A DNA stretch of 54,177 nucleotides, taken from positions 1 through 54,177 of IMG/VR virus record IMGVR_UViG_3300031784_000044; one strand, 5' to 3'. Source of the DNA: a virus. This document shows positions 7,777 to 16,553 of this stretch, one piece after another. A program made the translations under genes and the position numbers. Numbering within the stretch: the stretch's first letter is position 1; every line of letters begins with the position of its first letter. The notes beneath the pieces were generated by a model. It saw only the letters and a program-made list of their open reading frames with translations, ran no database searches and was not told the DNA's origin.

Positions 7777-10266
7777 ATGAAGTTCTACACTAATGTGAAT
7801 CAGTATGGTAACCGTATTCTAGTAAGAGGTGTAAATAACGGTAAGACTGTACAAGATAAAATTGAATTCAAACCAAGTCTATATACTAAATCTCAAAAAC
7901 AAACTCAGCATAAATCGTTATACGGAGATTTTCTTGAAGAAATTGAATTTGCAGATATTAACGATGCCAAAGATTATGTCAGCAGATATAAAGAAGTAGA
8001 AAACTTTCCTATCTTTGGCAACACGAATTACGCATATCAGTATATTACAAAGACGTTTCCGGGAGAAGTAGAGTTTGATATTTCGCAGATTAAAATTTGG
8101 TCGTTGGATATTGAAACATCTGCAGAACTTGGCTTCCCCGATGTTCGTGATCCAAAAGAGGAATTGTTACTAATTACAATTCAAGATGCAAATACTAAAG
8201 AACTTGTTACGTTTGGAACAAAACATTTCAATGTAACTAAAGATAATCATACTTACATTCAATGTAGAGATGAATATGATCTTTTGCAGAAGTTTGTTCT
8301 GTATACGCAGGATAATTGCCCTCATATTTTAACAGGATGGAATCTAGAGTTTTTTGATATTCCATATTTGTGTTCTCGTATTGCTCGTATTCTAGGAGAC
8401 GAATATGTTCGTAAGCTATCTCCGTGGGGAGTAGTGAAGGCAAAAGAGTTTACCCGTATGAATCGTACAGAACTTACATACGATATTCTAGGTGTTGCTA
8501 TTCTAGACTATCTTGATCTATATAAGAAGTTTACTTATAGTGCGCAAGAATCATATAAGTTAGATCACATTGCCAAAGTAGAATTGGGTAAAGAAAAATT
8601 ATCGTATGCAGAATATACTTCATTCCGAGACTTCTATAAAAATGATTGGCAAAAGTTCGTTGAGTATAACGTAATTGACGTAGAGCTTGTCGACCAACTT
8701 GAAGATAAGATGAAGTTGATTGAACTGATTCTGACAATGGCGTATGACGCTAAGTGTAATTATGTAGATGTATTCTCAGCTGTACGTACTTGGGATTGCA
8801 TCTTGTGGAATCACTTGTGGAATCAGAACATTGTTGTTCATCAGCGAGAAGGATTACCAGCAAGATCTATTGTAGGCGCGTATGTACAAGAACCACGTCC
8901 AGGACAATATGATTGGGTTGTATCTTTTGATGCGACAAGTCTGTATCCGAGTATTATTATGCAGTATAATTTGTCCCCAGAAACTCAGGTCAAACGAGAG
9001 ACAAAGAGTACTACTGTAGAACAATTGCTTAAAAACAAATATAATTTAGATGACCTAAAAGAAAAGAACTTGTGTATGTCTGCAAATGGCTTTTGTTATA
9101 CTAGGGAAAAGCAAGGTCTGTTTCCTGAGATTGTTCAAAAGCTATTTGACGATCGACAAAAATATAAGAAGCTGATGTTGGCCGCTCAATCTAAGTATGA
9201 AGAAACAAAAGATAAGAAATGGCAAAAAGAGATTGCAAAGTTTAATAACTTTCAGATGGCTCGTAAGATTCAATTGAATTCGTTATTTGGCGCATGGGGA
9301 AATGAGTTCTTTAGATTCTACGATGCAAATATTGCTGAAGGCATTACTATGTCAGGTCAGTATATTATTCAAACAGTTGGCGCAGCATTAAATGAATATC
9401 TAAATAAAGTATGTGGTACAACAGATCATGTCTATTCATTCTATTCAGATACAGATGCTTGTTATATTACACTTGATCCATTGGTTCAAAAGTTCTACAA
9501 AGATCAACCAAAAGAAAAGATCGTAGAAATTCTAGATAAAATCTGTAACGAAAAGATTGAGAAGGCAATTAATAAAGCCTGCGATGGTCTTGCAGATTAT
9601 ACTAATGCGTTTGAAACAAAGATTTATTTTAAGCGTGAGGTTATTGCAGACCGAGGCATTTGGGTTGCTAAGAAACGATATGCTTTGAATGTATATAATA
9701 ATGAGGGTGTTCAATATAAAGAGCCAAAGTTAAAAGTCATGGGATTGGAGATTGTTAGATCTTCTACACCCGAACCAGTTCGTGATGCTTTGAAGGCCGC
9801 TGTTAAATTGGCTTTGGTTGGAACAGAATCACAACTACAAGATTATATTAGAGAGTTCGAATCTAAGTATCGTAAGATGACACCTGAATTGATTGCCTTT
9901 CCTCGAGGCGTAAACGGAGTCGATAAATATACAGATAGAGGTAGCATTTATAAACAAGGCACACCTATGCACGTAAGGGGAGCATTGTTATATAACTTTT
10001 ATTTAAAAGAAAAACAGATAGACAAAAAGTATGAACTTATAAATGAAGGCGATAAGATCAAATTCATTTACTTAAAAGAACCAAATTTGATTAAAGAAAA
10101 TTGTATTGCCTTTATCAATGTTATTCCCGAAGAGTTCAATTTGAAGCAGTATGTAGATTATGACATTATGTTTGAGAAATCATTTCTTGAACCATTAACA
10201 ACAATTTTAAATGGTGTCGGTTGGTCTGCAAAACCACAAGCAACATTAGAAGGATTATTCGCATGA
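7777..10266 (+). CDS. 43: DNA polymerase, family B (T4 gp43-like)
   Basis: This replicative polymerase has 829 residues, slightly shorter than T4 gp43 (about 900). The 3'-5' exonuclease motif DIETS puts acidic residues at 111 and 113, matching T4 D112 and E114. Polymerase motif A is DATSLYPSI (Asp near 385). Motif C is YSDTDA (Asp 558 and 560) instead of the usual YGDTDS, with both metal-binding aspartates kept. The frame is open from an ATG at 7741, but that ATG overlaps the promoter -10 box. The ATG at 7777 follows AAAAGG by 6 bp and gives MKFYTNVNQYGNR, which resembles the gp43 N-terminus. The gene heads a replication operon and its stop overlaps the next start (ATGA). Confidence 0.95.
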   Translation: MKFYTNVNQYGNRILVRGVNNGKTVQDKIEFKPSLYTKSQKQTQHKSLYGDFLEEIEFADINDAKDYVSRYKEVENFPIFGNTNYAYQYITKTFPGEVEFDISQIKIWSLDIETSAELGFPDVRDPKEELLLITIQDANTKELVTFGTKHFNVTKDNHTYIQCRDEYDLLQKFVLYTQDNCPHILTGWNLEFFDIPYLCSRIARILGDEYVRKLSPWGVVKAKEFTRMNRTELTYDILGVAILDYLDLYKKFTYSAQESYKLDHIAKVELGKEKLSYAEYTSFRDFYKNDWQKFVEYNVIDVELVDQLEDKMKLIELILTMAYDAKCNYVDVFSAVRTWDCILWNHLWNQNIVVHQREGLPARSIVGAYVQEPRPGQYDWVVSFDATSLYPSIIMQYNLSPETQVKRETKSTTVEQLLKNKYNLDDLKEKNLCMSANGFCYTREKQGLFPEIVQKLFDDRQKYKKLMLAAQSKYEETKDKKWQKEIAKFNNFQMARKIQLNSLFGAWGNEFFRFYDANIAEGITMSGQYIIQTVGAALNEYLNKVCGTTDHVYSFYSDTDACYITLDPLVQKFYKDQPKEKIVEILDKICNEKIEKAINKACDGLADYTNAFETKIYFKREVIADRGIWVAKKRYALNVYNNEGVQYKEPKLKVMGLEIVRSSTPEPVRDALKAAVKLALVGTESQLQDYIREFESKYRKMTPELIAFPRGVNGVDKYTDRGSIYKQGTPMHVRGALLYNFYLKEKQIDKKYELINEGDKIKFIYLKEPNLIKENCIAFINVIPEEFNLKQYVDYDIMFEKSFLEPLTTILNGVGWSAKPQATLEGLFA

Positions 10267-10715
10267 AAAAAATATTATTAACATTCGCATTACTATTTAG
10301 TACATCTTTAGTTTATGCACAAAAGACTCCTCAAGGAGTTACATACGACGCACAAATCTTAAGAGTAAGCGATGGCGACACCGTTGTTATTGCCGCACCT
10401 TTTCTACCTAAACCGCTCAAACCAGAATTGGCTGTCCGAGTCTTTGGAGTTGACACTCCCGAAAAAGGACATAGAGCAATGTGCCCTAGCGAAGCTCAAC
10501 GAGGAGAAGCAGCATCAGCTTTCACTAAGAATGCGATTGCTACAGCAGCAGCACAGGGTGGTAAGTTTCAAGCAACTCTTTATGGATGGGATAAATTTGG
10601 AGGTCGTATTCTTGGCGACATTCTAATTAATGGGCAAAGTCTACGCGCTGCTTTGATTTCAAACGGATTCGCTCGTGAGTATTATGGTGAAGCCAAACAG
10701 AGTTGGTGCAACTAA
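10263..10715 (+). CDS. exported thermonuclease-like (SNase family) protein
   Basis: The 150-residue product starts with a signal peptide (MKKILLTFALLF, cut after VYA near residue 19) followed by a staphylococcal-nuclease fold. Visible catalytic elements are SDGDTV, then RVFGVDTPE, which keeps the Arg, Asp and Glu of SNase (R35, D40, E43), and a GGR Arg in the position of R87. The family cleaves DNA and RNA with calcium. The start at 10263 overlaps the polymerase stop (ATGA). A longer reading from 10221 would run through polymerase codons and bury the signal peptide. Export from a replication operon is odd: it could degrade extracellular or periplasmic DNA, or help exclude other phages (inference). 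Confidence 0.88.
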   Translation: MKKILLTFALLFSTSLVYAQKTPQGVTYDAQILRVSDGDTVVIAAPFLPKPLKPELAVRVFGVDTPEKGHRAMCPSEAQRGEAASAFTKNAIATAAAQGGKFQATLYGWDKFGGRILGDILINGQSLRAALISNGFAREYYGEAKQSWCN

Positions 10716-10730
10716 TTTTAAGGATATATT

Positions 10731-11525
10731 ATGACAACAGGTGTATTATTTCACATGCTAGGATTGGGTGACCATATATCATATAACGGTATGGCCCGCC
10801 ACATGGTTAATGAAAAGAAAATGGATTTTTTATATGTACTAGCATGGCAACAATATGCCCCGTTGGTAGCCCATATGTTTAGCGATGATCCTAGAATTAG
10901 AGTTGTTGCAATTGTTTCAGGTATGGAGTATGCTCATTCAAGGCAAGTAATATCTCAAATCAATCCAGACTATCTTTATATTCTAGGACATACAATATTG
11001 CCAGGTCAACCATTTGAAGATTTAGCTGGCCCTAATACTAAGTATTATCAAGAATCATGGGCTTCAATGTCAGCTAGATTTCCCGGTGGGCATGAATGTT
11101 ATTACAATTCAATTGAAATGGATTGGAAACATAGATTCACTTCTTTTCATTATCCTAGAAATATGCAAGAAGAAAATCGGATATTTAATAAACTTAATCC
11201 AGACCATAAAGAATATGTGTTTGTTCAAGATGATCCAAGCAGAGGATTTTCTTTTGATAAAGAAAAAGTATTGTCCTTAGTTGGTAACGATGTTATAATA
11301 ATTAATAACGATAAGTCGGAGAATCCATTTCACTTCGGCTTGTTATTACAAAATGCAAAACAAATTCATTTAATGGAATCATCTTTTAGATGTTTTGTTG
11401 AGACTCTTCCTACTGAAGGAGTTGAATTTTATTTGCATCACTATATTAGAAATACTGAGAGATTAGTTTATGATGGAAAAATATGTCCAAGGGAAACACG
11501 AAAACCTTGGCAAGTGATTTTATAA
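10731..11525 (+). CDS. glycosyltransferase-like protein (tentative)
   Basis: The 264-residue protein starts MTTGVLFHMLGLGDHISYNGMAR. The GLGDHIxxNG element resembles the first loop of GT-B glycosyltransferases of the heptosyltransferase/GT9 type. The C-terminal half has FHFGLLLQNAKQIHLMESSFRCF, like the nucleotide-sugar side of such folds, where a Ser/Glu pair often contacts the sugar donor. No signal peptide or membrane segment is seen. It lies between the nuclease and uvsX with short gaps and an AAGGA ribosome site. It may glycosylate DNA, a virion protein or host glycan, and none of these can be chosen from sequence alone. Confidence 0.6.
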   Translation: MTTGVLFHMLGLGDHISYNGMARHMVNEKKMDFLYVLAWQQYAPLVAHMFSDDPRIRVVAIVSGMEYAHSRQVISQINPDYLYILGHTILPGQPFEDLAGPNTKYYQESWASMSARFPGGHECYYNSIEMDWKHRFTSFHYPRNMQEENRIFNKLNPDHKEYVFVQDDPSRGFSFDKEKVLSLVGNDVIIINNDKSENPFHFGLLLQNAKQIHLMESSFRCFVETLPTEGVEFYLHHYIRNTERLVYDGKICPRETRKPWQVIL

Positions 11526-11534
11526 AGGAACAAT

Positions 11535-12614
11535 ATGTCATTACTCGATAAATTAAAAAAGAATTCTACAATTAAAGAAACTGAAGTTTTAAACAAATCT
11601 AAATTCTTCGCAAAGAAGGATATGATTCAGACTTCAGTTCCTATGATGAATGTTGCATTGTCAGGTAGCCTTGAAGGAGGTCTAACTCCTGGGCTAACAG
11701 TATTTGCAGGTCCATCTAAACATTTTAAAACAGCATTTTCCTTGTTGCTTGCTAAAGCATATACTGATAAGTATGAAGATGCTGTCGTTTTATTCTATGA
11801 TTCAGAGTTTGGTTCACCGCAAGCATACTTTGATAACTTTGGAATTGATACTAGTCGTATTCTACATACACCTATTACAGACATTGAACAATTAAAATTT
11901 GATATTATGTCGCAAGTCAATAGCGTAGAGCGAGGCGATCATGTTATTATTATTGTTGACTCAGTAGGTAACTTAGCTTCTAAGAAAGAAGTTGACGATG
12001 CACTTGAAGGTAAGTCTGTTGCAGATATGACTCGTGCTAAACAGATGAAATCATTGTTTAGAATGGTAACACCTCATTTGACTATTAAAGATATTCCAAT
12101 GGTTGTTGTTAATCATACTTATTCTGAAATTGGTTTGTTCCCTAAACAAATTGTTTCAGGTGGTACTGGAATTTATTATTCTGCAGACAACATCTTTATT
12201 ATTGGTCGTCAACAAGAAAAAGACGGAACAGAAGTTGTTGGATATAACTTCATTGTTAATGTAGAGAAATCTAGATTCGTTCGTGAGAAGTCTAAGATCC
12301 CTGTTGAAGTAACATTCGAAGGTGGTATTAGCAAATGGTCTGGTCTATTAGATGTAGCACTTGAAGGTGGTTTTGTTATTAAGCCATCTAATGGTTGGTA
12401 CTCTCGTGTTAATAAAGAATCAGGCGAAGTTGAAGATAAAAAATTCAGAATTAAAGATACCTACACTAAAGAGTTTTGGTTATCTATATTAACATCTGCA
12501 AGCTTTAGAGAATATATTGAAAGCAAGTATCGCATGGCGGGCGGTGAAATGTTGGGCCGAAGCTTTGATGAAGTTGATCTCGCAGAGGAGTTTGATAATG
12601 CTAGTGAAGTATAA
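11535..12614 (+). CDS. uvsX: UvsX recombinase (RecA-like)
   Basis: The 359-residue recombinase has Walker A GPSKHFKT at residues 59-66, very close to the T4 UvsX GPSKSFKS. A hydrophobic Walker B strand ends in VDS at 141-143, and a RecA-core loop region follows (KQIVSGGTGIYYSADNIFIIGR). UvsX forms filaments on single-stranded DNA and drives strand exchange and recombination-dependent replication. It is followed with overlap by a small gene and then the gp41 helicase, the same gene order as uvsX-40-41 in T4. The ribosome site is AAAGGAA, 5-6 bp before ATG. Confidence 0.95.
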   Translation: MSLLDKLKKNSTIKETEVLNKSKFFAKKDMIQTSVPMMNVALSGSLEGGLTPGLTVFAGPSKHFKTAFSLLLAKAYTDKYEDAVVLFYDSEFGSPQAYFDNFGIDTSRILHTPITDIEQLKFDIMSQVNSVERGDHVIIIVDSVGNLASKKEVDDALEGKSVADMTRAKQMKSLFRMVTPHLTIKDIPMVVVNHTYSEIGLFPKQIVSGGTGIYYSADNIFIIGRQQEKDGTEVVGYNFIVNVEKSRFVREKSKIPVEVTFEGGISKWSGLLDVALEGGFVIKPSNGWYSRVNKESGEVEDKKFRIKDTYTKEFWLSILTSASFREYIESKYRMAGGEMLGRSFDEVDLAEEFDNASEV

Positions 12615-12903
12615 ACCTTGGGCACTAAAAAATGAAAACGGTGATTTATGGGGCGTCGAACTTTTGGAAGGTGAGTTTGCCGGAACAACCATCAGTATTG
12701 CTTCCCTCCAGATGGAAGATAATAGTGACGGAACACTTGCACTTGACTTTACCATTGTTAAAAAAGCAAACGGAAAAACAGACGTAGACTATCAGTCTGA
12801 TAAATTTAATGGTACCCTTGAACGGGTTGTGAATAATATATTAGAAAAGGCAATTGATGAATTCGAAAATCGAGACAGTGATTCTACAGAATCTAGTCAA
12901 TGA
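12598..12903 (+). CDS. small protein in the T4 gene 40 position
   Basis: Start chosen at ATG 12598 because GAGGAG (12585-12590) lies 7 bp upstream. It overlaps the uvsX end by 17 bp. A reading from 12517 would add residues that only mirror uvsX codons. The product has 101 residues, beginning MLVKYKPWALKNENGD and ending in an acidic, Ser-rich tail (EFENRDSDSTESSQ). I see no motif of known function. T4 has gene 40 (head-vertex assembly chaperone) between uvsX and 41, so position suggests a counterpart, but sequence similarity cannot be judged here. Its 3' end overlaps the helicase start by 47 bp. Confidence 0.8.
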   Translation: MLVKYKPWALKNENGDLWGVELLEGEFAGTTISIASLQMEDNSDGTLALDFTIVKKANGKTDVDYQSDKFNGTLERVVNNILEKAIDEFENRDSDSTESSQ

Positions 12904-14269
12904 CGATGAGTATATGAGAAAAGTAATCCCGTTTTTAAAGCGGGAGTATTTTATAGATAATAACGAAAAGATTATTTACGATCAAGTTAAGAATTTTATT
13001 GACCAGTATAATGCAGTACCGAACAAAGATGCTTTGGTCATTGCTGTTCAAAATGATAAGTCTTTAACAGAAGATCAATATAAAGAGATTGTAGATATAG
13101 TTAATTTACTTGATCCCACAGAACACAATAGGGATTGGTTATATAAAGAAACAGAAAAATTCTGTAAAGACAAAGCAATTTATAATGCTATCCTTTCATC
13201 CATTGCTATCATTGATGGCAGAGACAAAGGAAAATCTGAAGATGGAATTCCGTCATTGTTACAAGAAGCACTAGGAGTGTGCTTCGACAACAATGTTGGA
13301 CATGATTACTTACAAAGTGCAGACTCTCGATATGAATTTTACCATCGTGTAGAATCTCGCACACCATTCGATCTTGAATACTTTAATAAAATTACAAATG
13401 GTGGATTGCCTAACAAGACATTGAATGTTGTTCTTGCAGGTACTGGTGTTGGTAAGTCTTTGTTTATGTGTCACGTAGCAGCATCGACTTTAGCACAAGG
13501 CAAAAATGTTTTGTATATTACTTTAGAGATGGCTGAAGAAAGAATTGCAGAACGTATTGATGCAAACTTGATGAACATCACAATGGATCAGTTGAAAGAC
13601 TTGCCAAAGTCTATGTTTGATTCTCGTATTGAAAAGATTCGTAATAAGACTGAAGGTAATCTTATCATTAAAGAATATCCTACAGCTGGCGCACATGTCG
13701 GACACTTTAAAGCACTGTTAAATGAATTGCAATTGAAAAAACAATTTAAACCAGCAATGATTATTGTTGACTATTTAAATATTTGCGCAAGTTCTAGATT
13801 CAAAGCGGGTTCAAATATTAATTCTTATACTTTGATTAAGTCTATTGCTGAAGAACTTCGAGGCTTGGCGGTTGAAGAGAATGTGCCTATTCTATCAGCT
13901 ACGCAGACAACTAGAAGTGGATATGGTAACACCGATGTTGAACTAACAGATACTTCTGAATCTTTTGGTTTGCCGGCAACAGTTGACTTTATGTTTGCTT
14001 TGATTTCAACTGAAGAACTAGAGCAATTAAATCAGCTTATGGTTAAACAGTTAAAGAATCGATATAATGATCCAACCGCAAATAAGCGATTTATGATTGG
14101 TGTTGATAGAGCAAAGATGAAATTATATGATTTAGAACAATCTGCTCAAAAGGGTTTGACAGATGCTAATTTGGACATTGATAGGGTTGACACACAAGCT
14201 AAAAGCACATATAATATGAATGATATTATAAGTAGAGGCAAACGAGACTTCTCGTCAATTAAGGTTTAA
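12857..14269 (+). CDS. 41: replicative DNA helicase (T4 gp41/DnaB-like)
   Basis: 470 residues from ATG 12857, preceded by AAAAGG at 6 bp. A TTG three bases upstream is in frame but less likely. The N-terminal part (SKIETVILQNLVNDDEYMRKVIPFL) matches the gp41 N-terminal domain style. Walker A is GTGVGKS at about 195-201, Walker B is MIIVDYLNI near residue 305, and the helicase signature ATQTTRSGYGN follows. It should form the hexameric helicase that unwinds DNA ahead of the gp43 polymerase and works with a primase not present in this window. It is the last clearly recognised replication gene of the operon. Confidence 0.93.
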   Translation: MNSKIETVILQNLVNDDEYMRKVIPFLKREYFIDNNEKIIYDQVKNFIDQYNAVPNKDALVIAVQNDKSLTEDQYKEIVDIVNLLDPTEHNRDWLYKETEKFCKDKAIYNAILSSIAIIDGRDKGKSEDGIPSLLQEALGVCFDNNVGHDYLQSADSRYEFYHRVESRTPFDLEYFNKITNGGLPNKTLNVVLAGTGVGKSLFMCHVAASTLAQGKNVLYITLEMAEERIAERIDANLMNITMDQLKDLPKSMFDSRIEKIRNKTEGNLIIKEYPTAGAHVGHFKALLNELQLKKQFKPAMIIVDYLNICASSRFKAGSNINSYTLIKSIAEELRGLAVEENVPILSATQTTRSGYGNTDVELTDTSESFGLPATVDFMFALISTEELEQLNQLMVKQLKNRYNDPTANKRFMIGVDRAKMKLYDLEQSAQKGLTDANLDIDRVDTQAKSTYNMNDIISRGKRDFSSIKV

Positions 14270-14270
14270 A

Positions 14271-15068
14271 ATGAGAGAATATTGGTCAAACAGTAAAGTT
14301 GCAAATTGGATTCGAGGTACAACTAAACCAACTTCTGCAACTAGCTCCGGCTGGCATAAATGGGAAACAGAGGCAAAAGAATCCCATCCGATTCGTTATT
14401 GGATTGTGGAAGAAGCCTTTGACGCAATTCAAACATTTGTTCGTTTGCCAATTGATAAACTATATGATGTAAAATATTATATCAATAATCGTTGGGTTAC
14501 TCGTACTCATGCACTTACCGCTCATCCACGTGACATTAAACCTGGTCAGTGGCAGGATGTAGGATATCGCATTTTACCTTGTTTGTTTAACGAGCTTGTT
14601 GACTTTGTTGAAGTGGAAACAGCATGGTTACATATTGCATGGGATGACGATGCATATAAAAAATACAATCCTCCATTCTATGCTAAAGGTTGGTTCCGTT
14701 GGAGAACATGGCGTTGTCCTCAAGCAGGTCTAGATCATCTTGATTGGGCAGCAACTCTTATGCATGAAAATGAACTTACAAGTCAAGCAACTTCTGCAAA
14801 AGAAATTAAAGAACTTTATTTGTGGTGGACACAAACATATCGCAATCGCCCCGATCCAATGGAAGCTAGTGGATGGTCTGCATATTGCGAAAAGCGCAGA
14901 CAAAAAGCTGGAAGTGATCTATGGGGTCACGAGAATGAAACAGAAGAAGAACGAAAAGAATGTATGGCTGCTTTGGATTTATCACATAAAATTGAAGCAG
15001 AACACATGGCAGAGGATGAAGCAATGATGATTCGCCTCATTAAAATTAGACAGTCACTATGGACTTAA
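14271..15068 (+). CDS. Trp-rich conserved phage protein, function unknown
   Basis: The 265-residue soluble protein is unusually rich in tryptophan, with motifs SSGWHKWETEAKESHPIRYWI, AWLHIAWDDD and WFRWRTWRCP. Its C-terminus is acidic and helical (HENETEEERKECMAAL). I recall similar proteins annotated as hypothetical in large phages with variable host range, but no function. It starts 1 bp after the helicase stop, so it is co-transcribed and perhaps co-translated with replication genes. No catalytic motif is evident. Confidence 0.75.
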   Translation: MREYWSNSKVANWIRGTTKPTSATSSGWHKWETEAKESHPIRYWIVEEAFDAIQTFVRLPIDKLYDVKYYINNRWVTRTHALTAHPRDIKPGQWQDVGYRILPCLFNELVDFVEVETAWLHIAWDDDAYKKYNPPFYAKGWFRWRTWRCPQAGLDHLDWAATLMHENELTSQATSAKEIKELYLWWTQTYRNRPDPMEASGWSAYCEKRRQKAGSDLWGHENETEEERKECMAALDLSHKIEAEHMAEDEAMMIRLIKIRQSLWT

Positions 15069-15077
15069 GGAAATAAA

Positions 15078-15284
15078 ATGGCTAAGAAACAAATTAAAAA
15101 AATCAGCGACAAATTAGTTAAAATTAATGATTCATTAACTATCAATCTATATGATAATGGTTATATGGTTGAAGTTAGCGGGCGTGATACCAATGATGAC
15201 TGGACACAAGTAAAAATCACATGTAATACACTTGAAGATGTTAATACATTGATTAAAGAAGCAAACGAAATTGATAAAGTATAA
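15078..15284 (+). CDS. small protein of unknown function
   Basis: 68 residues starting MAKKQIKKISDKLVKINDSL. The N-terminus is basic, the middle is beta-rich (INLYDNGYMVEVSGRD) and the end is an acidic helix. An AAGGAAAT ribosome site lies just before the start, 9 bp after the preceding gene. I do not recognise it. It probably rides on the replication operon transcript. Confidence 0.65.
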   Translation: MAKKQIKKISDKLVKINDSLTINLYDNGYMVEVSGRDTNDDWTQVKITCNTLEDVNTLIKEANEIDKV

Positions 15285-15299
15285 CACCAAATTTATATC

Positions 15300-15770
15300 A
15301 TGCTTTTACGATTGCTTGAAAAACTAAATAGAAAACGTATTATCCAAGATAGATTTGGCAGAGATTACATGCACAGATACTATCTATGTTTTAAGGAAAA
15401 AATAAATGCATTCGATACCGTCAGACCCTACCCAAACATCTTTATCCACAAGCTCCTCCTCTCCGACGAAGACAGAGACGTTCACGACCACCCCTGGAAC
15501 TACCTCACCGTTATTCTTGCAGGAGGTTATACAGAATGGACTCCGGTCTTCGACAGACACGGTATTAAAGTCGGAGAACAAAGCACATGGCGAGGGCCTG
15601 GTTCAATTATATGGCGAAGAGCCACCTCATTTCACCGATTAGAAATGTCTGCTCCAACTTGGACATTGTTTATTCATGGTTGGAGAACACGAGAATGGGG
15701 ATTTCTAACTAAACAAGGTTGGATAGATAGAGTAGAATATATTAAAGATAAGATGAAACTAGCGGCATAA
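15300..15770 (+). CDS. cupin-like metal-binding protein
   Basis: This 156-residue protein has a central cupin-type barrel. Two-histidine motif DVHDHPWNYLTVILAGGYTEW is followed by GEQSTWRGPGSIIWR and TSFHRLEM, then TWTLFIHGWRTREWGF, which together look like the two conserved cupin motifs. Such proteins bind a metal and can be dioxygenases or isomerases, and no substrate can be assigned. The stretch 15411-15510 is oddly C-rich: about 24 of 33 codons end in C, against the A/T-ending habit of flanking genes and of the rest of this gene. It spans the HxHPW motif. This may be a patch acquired by recombination. Confidence 0.72.
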   Translation: MLLRLLEKLNRKRIIQDRFGRDYMHRYYLCFKEKINAFDTVRPYPNIFIHKLLLSDEDRDVHDHPWNYLTVILAGGYTEWTPVFDRHGIKVGEQSTWRGPGSIIWRRATSFHRLEMSAPTWTLFIHGWRTREWGFLTKQGWIDRVEYIKDKMKLAA

Positions 15771-15790
15771 ATAAAAGTGGAGGACAAAAA

Positions 15791-16294
15791 ATGAATGTTT
15801 CCGTTAGAAATGCAAAAGATAGAACGCTGGTGTATTTGCTAAAGTTAGCAGCTGATTCATTTGCCAAAAATTTAATGTCCCCGCAATTGACAAAAAACTT
15901 ATCTATTAAAATTATTGTACGTGAAAAGCTAGACGCCGGAGGTTTTTGTGATTACGAAATTACAGGCGACAACAATCCACGAGAATTTAATATTGAGATA
16001 TTAAGGACACGAAAAAAGATTAATATGTTCAAGGTCCTGGCACATGAGATGGTTCATGTGAAACAGCATGCCAAAGGCGAAGCTAAAGATAAGTTTAAAA
16101 AAGATAAGTATATAACATTATGGTTTGGTGAAAAATATGATGATGATACATCCTACTGGGATCAACCTTGGGAAATAGAGGCCTATGGTTTAGAAAACAG
16201 TCTTGTTGCAAAATTCCTTGTGGAACATGACCAGTTCAAAAATCTAAGACAAAAACACGCAGATTGGTTCGCAGAGGAGTCGATAAAAGAATAA
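15791..16294 (+). CDS. SprT-like zinc metallopeptidase
   Basis: 167 residues with HEMVHVKQHAKGE, a full HExxH zinc motif, about residue 85. Downstream WDQPWEIEAYGLE supplies a plausible third zinc ligand or helix glutamate, as in SprT/Wss1-like proteases. Phage SprT-like peptidases are widespread and may process DNA-bound or virion proteins, so the target is unknown. A GGAGG ribosome site lies at about 15779-15783. A CATAAATA sequence at 15766-15773 could be a weak late promoter, but it overlaps the previous stop codon. Confidence 0.8.
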   Translation: MNVSVRNAKDRTLVYLLKLAADSFAKNLMSPQLTKNLSIKIIVREKLDAGGFCDYEITGDNNPREFNIEILRTRKKINMFKVLAHEMVHVKQHAKGEAKDKFKKDKYITLWFGEKYDDDTSYWDQPWEIEAYGLENSLVAKFLVEHDQFKNLRQKHADWFAEESIKE

Positions 16295-16310
16295 TTAAAA
16301 GGAGCGATAC

Positions 16311-16466
16311 ATGGAAAATATTACATTCACTCTATATGATCTAATACAATTAGGACTAATGTTAGCTGCATGCTTTGCATGCTACAAATGGGGGCACAAC
16401 AAAGGCGTAGATGACGCAATTGACTTTTTCGAATCAGAAGGATTAATTGAAAAAGAAAGTGCTTAA
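16311..16466 (+). CDS. 51-residue single-membrane-segment peptide
   Basis: A short gene with a near-perfect ribosome site (AAAAGGAG, 6 bp before ATG). The product begins MENITFTLYDLIQLGLMLAA, has one hydrophobic helix about residues 8-26 (LIQLGLMLAACFACY) and then a hydrophilic, acidic tail (KGVDDAIDFFESEGLIEKES). It is predicted as a small inner-membrane protein with a cytoplasmic tail. It follows the SprT-like gene by 16 bp and is followed by a strong terminator, so it closes the operon. Function unknown. Confidence 0.7.
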   Translation: MENITFTLYDLIQLGLMLAACFACYKWGHNKGVDDAIDFFESEGLIEKESA

Positions 16467-16505
16467 AAATCAAGCAATTTAACCTGTTGTTCTAGAACAA
16501 CACTT

Positions 16506-16537
16506 AGTACCCGAGCATTTGACTCGGGTACTTTTTT
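16506..16537 (+). terminator. rho-independent terminator ending the replication operon
   Basis: Ten-base stem AGTACCCGAG / CTCGGGTACT with a 7-base loop, followed by a T run (16532-16537). Its loop and 3' stem carry the -35 box of the next promoter. Confidence 0.9.
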
Positions 16538-16547
16538 CTGTTATAAT
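16519..16547 (+). promoter_or_regulatory. promoter nested in a terminator
   Basis: TTGACT (16519-16524) starts in the terminator loop, then 17 bp, then extended TGT plus TATAAT (16542-16547). The expected start site is near 16554, the A of the next ATG. Confidence 0.75.
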
Positions 16548-16553
16548 AAGCAC

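Noticed and set aside
15384-15642. Alternative frames within the C-rich island of the cupin-like gene
   Set aside because: They arise from the local change in base composition. The cupin motifs continue unbroken through the island in the chosen frame.
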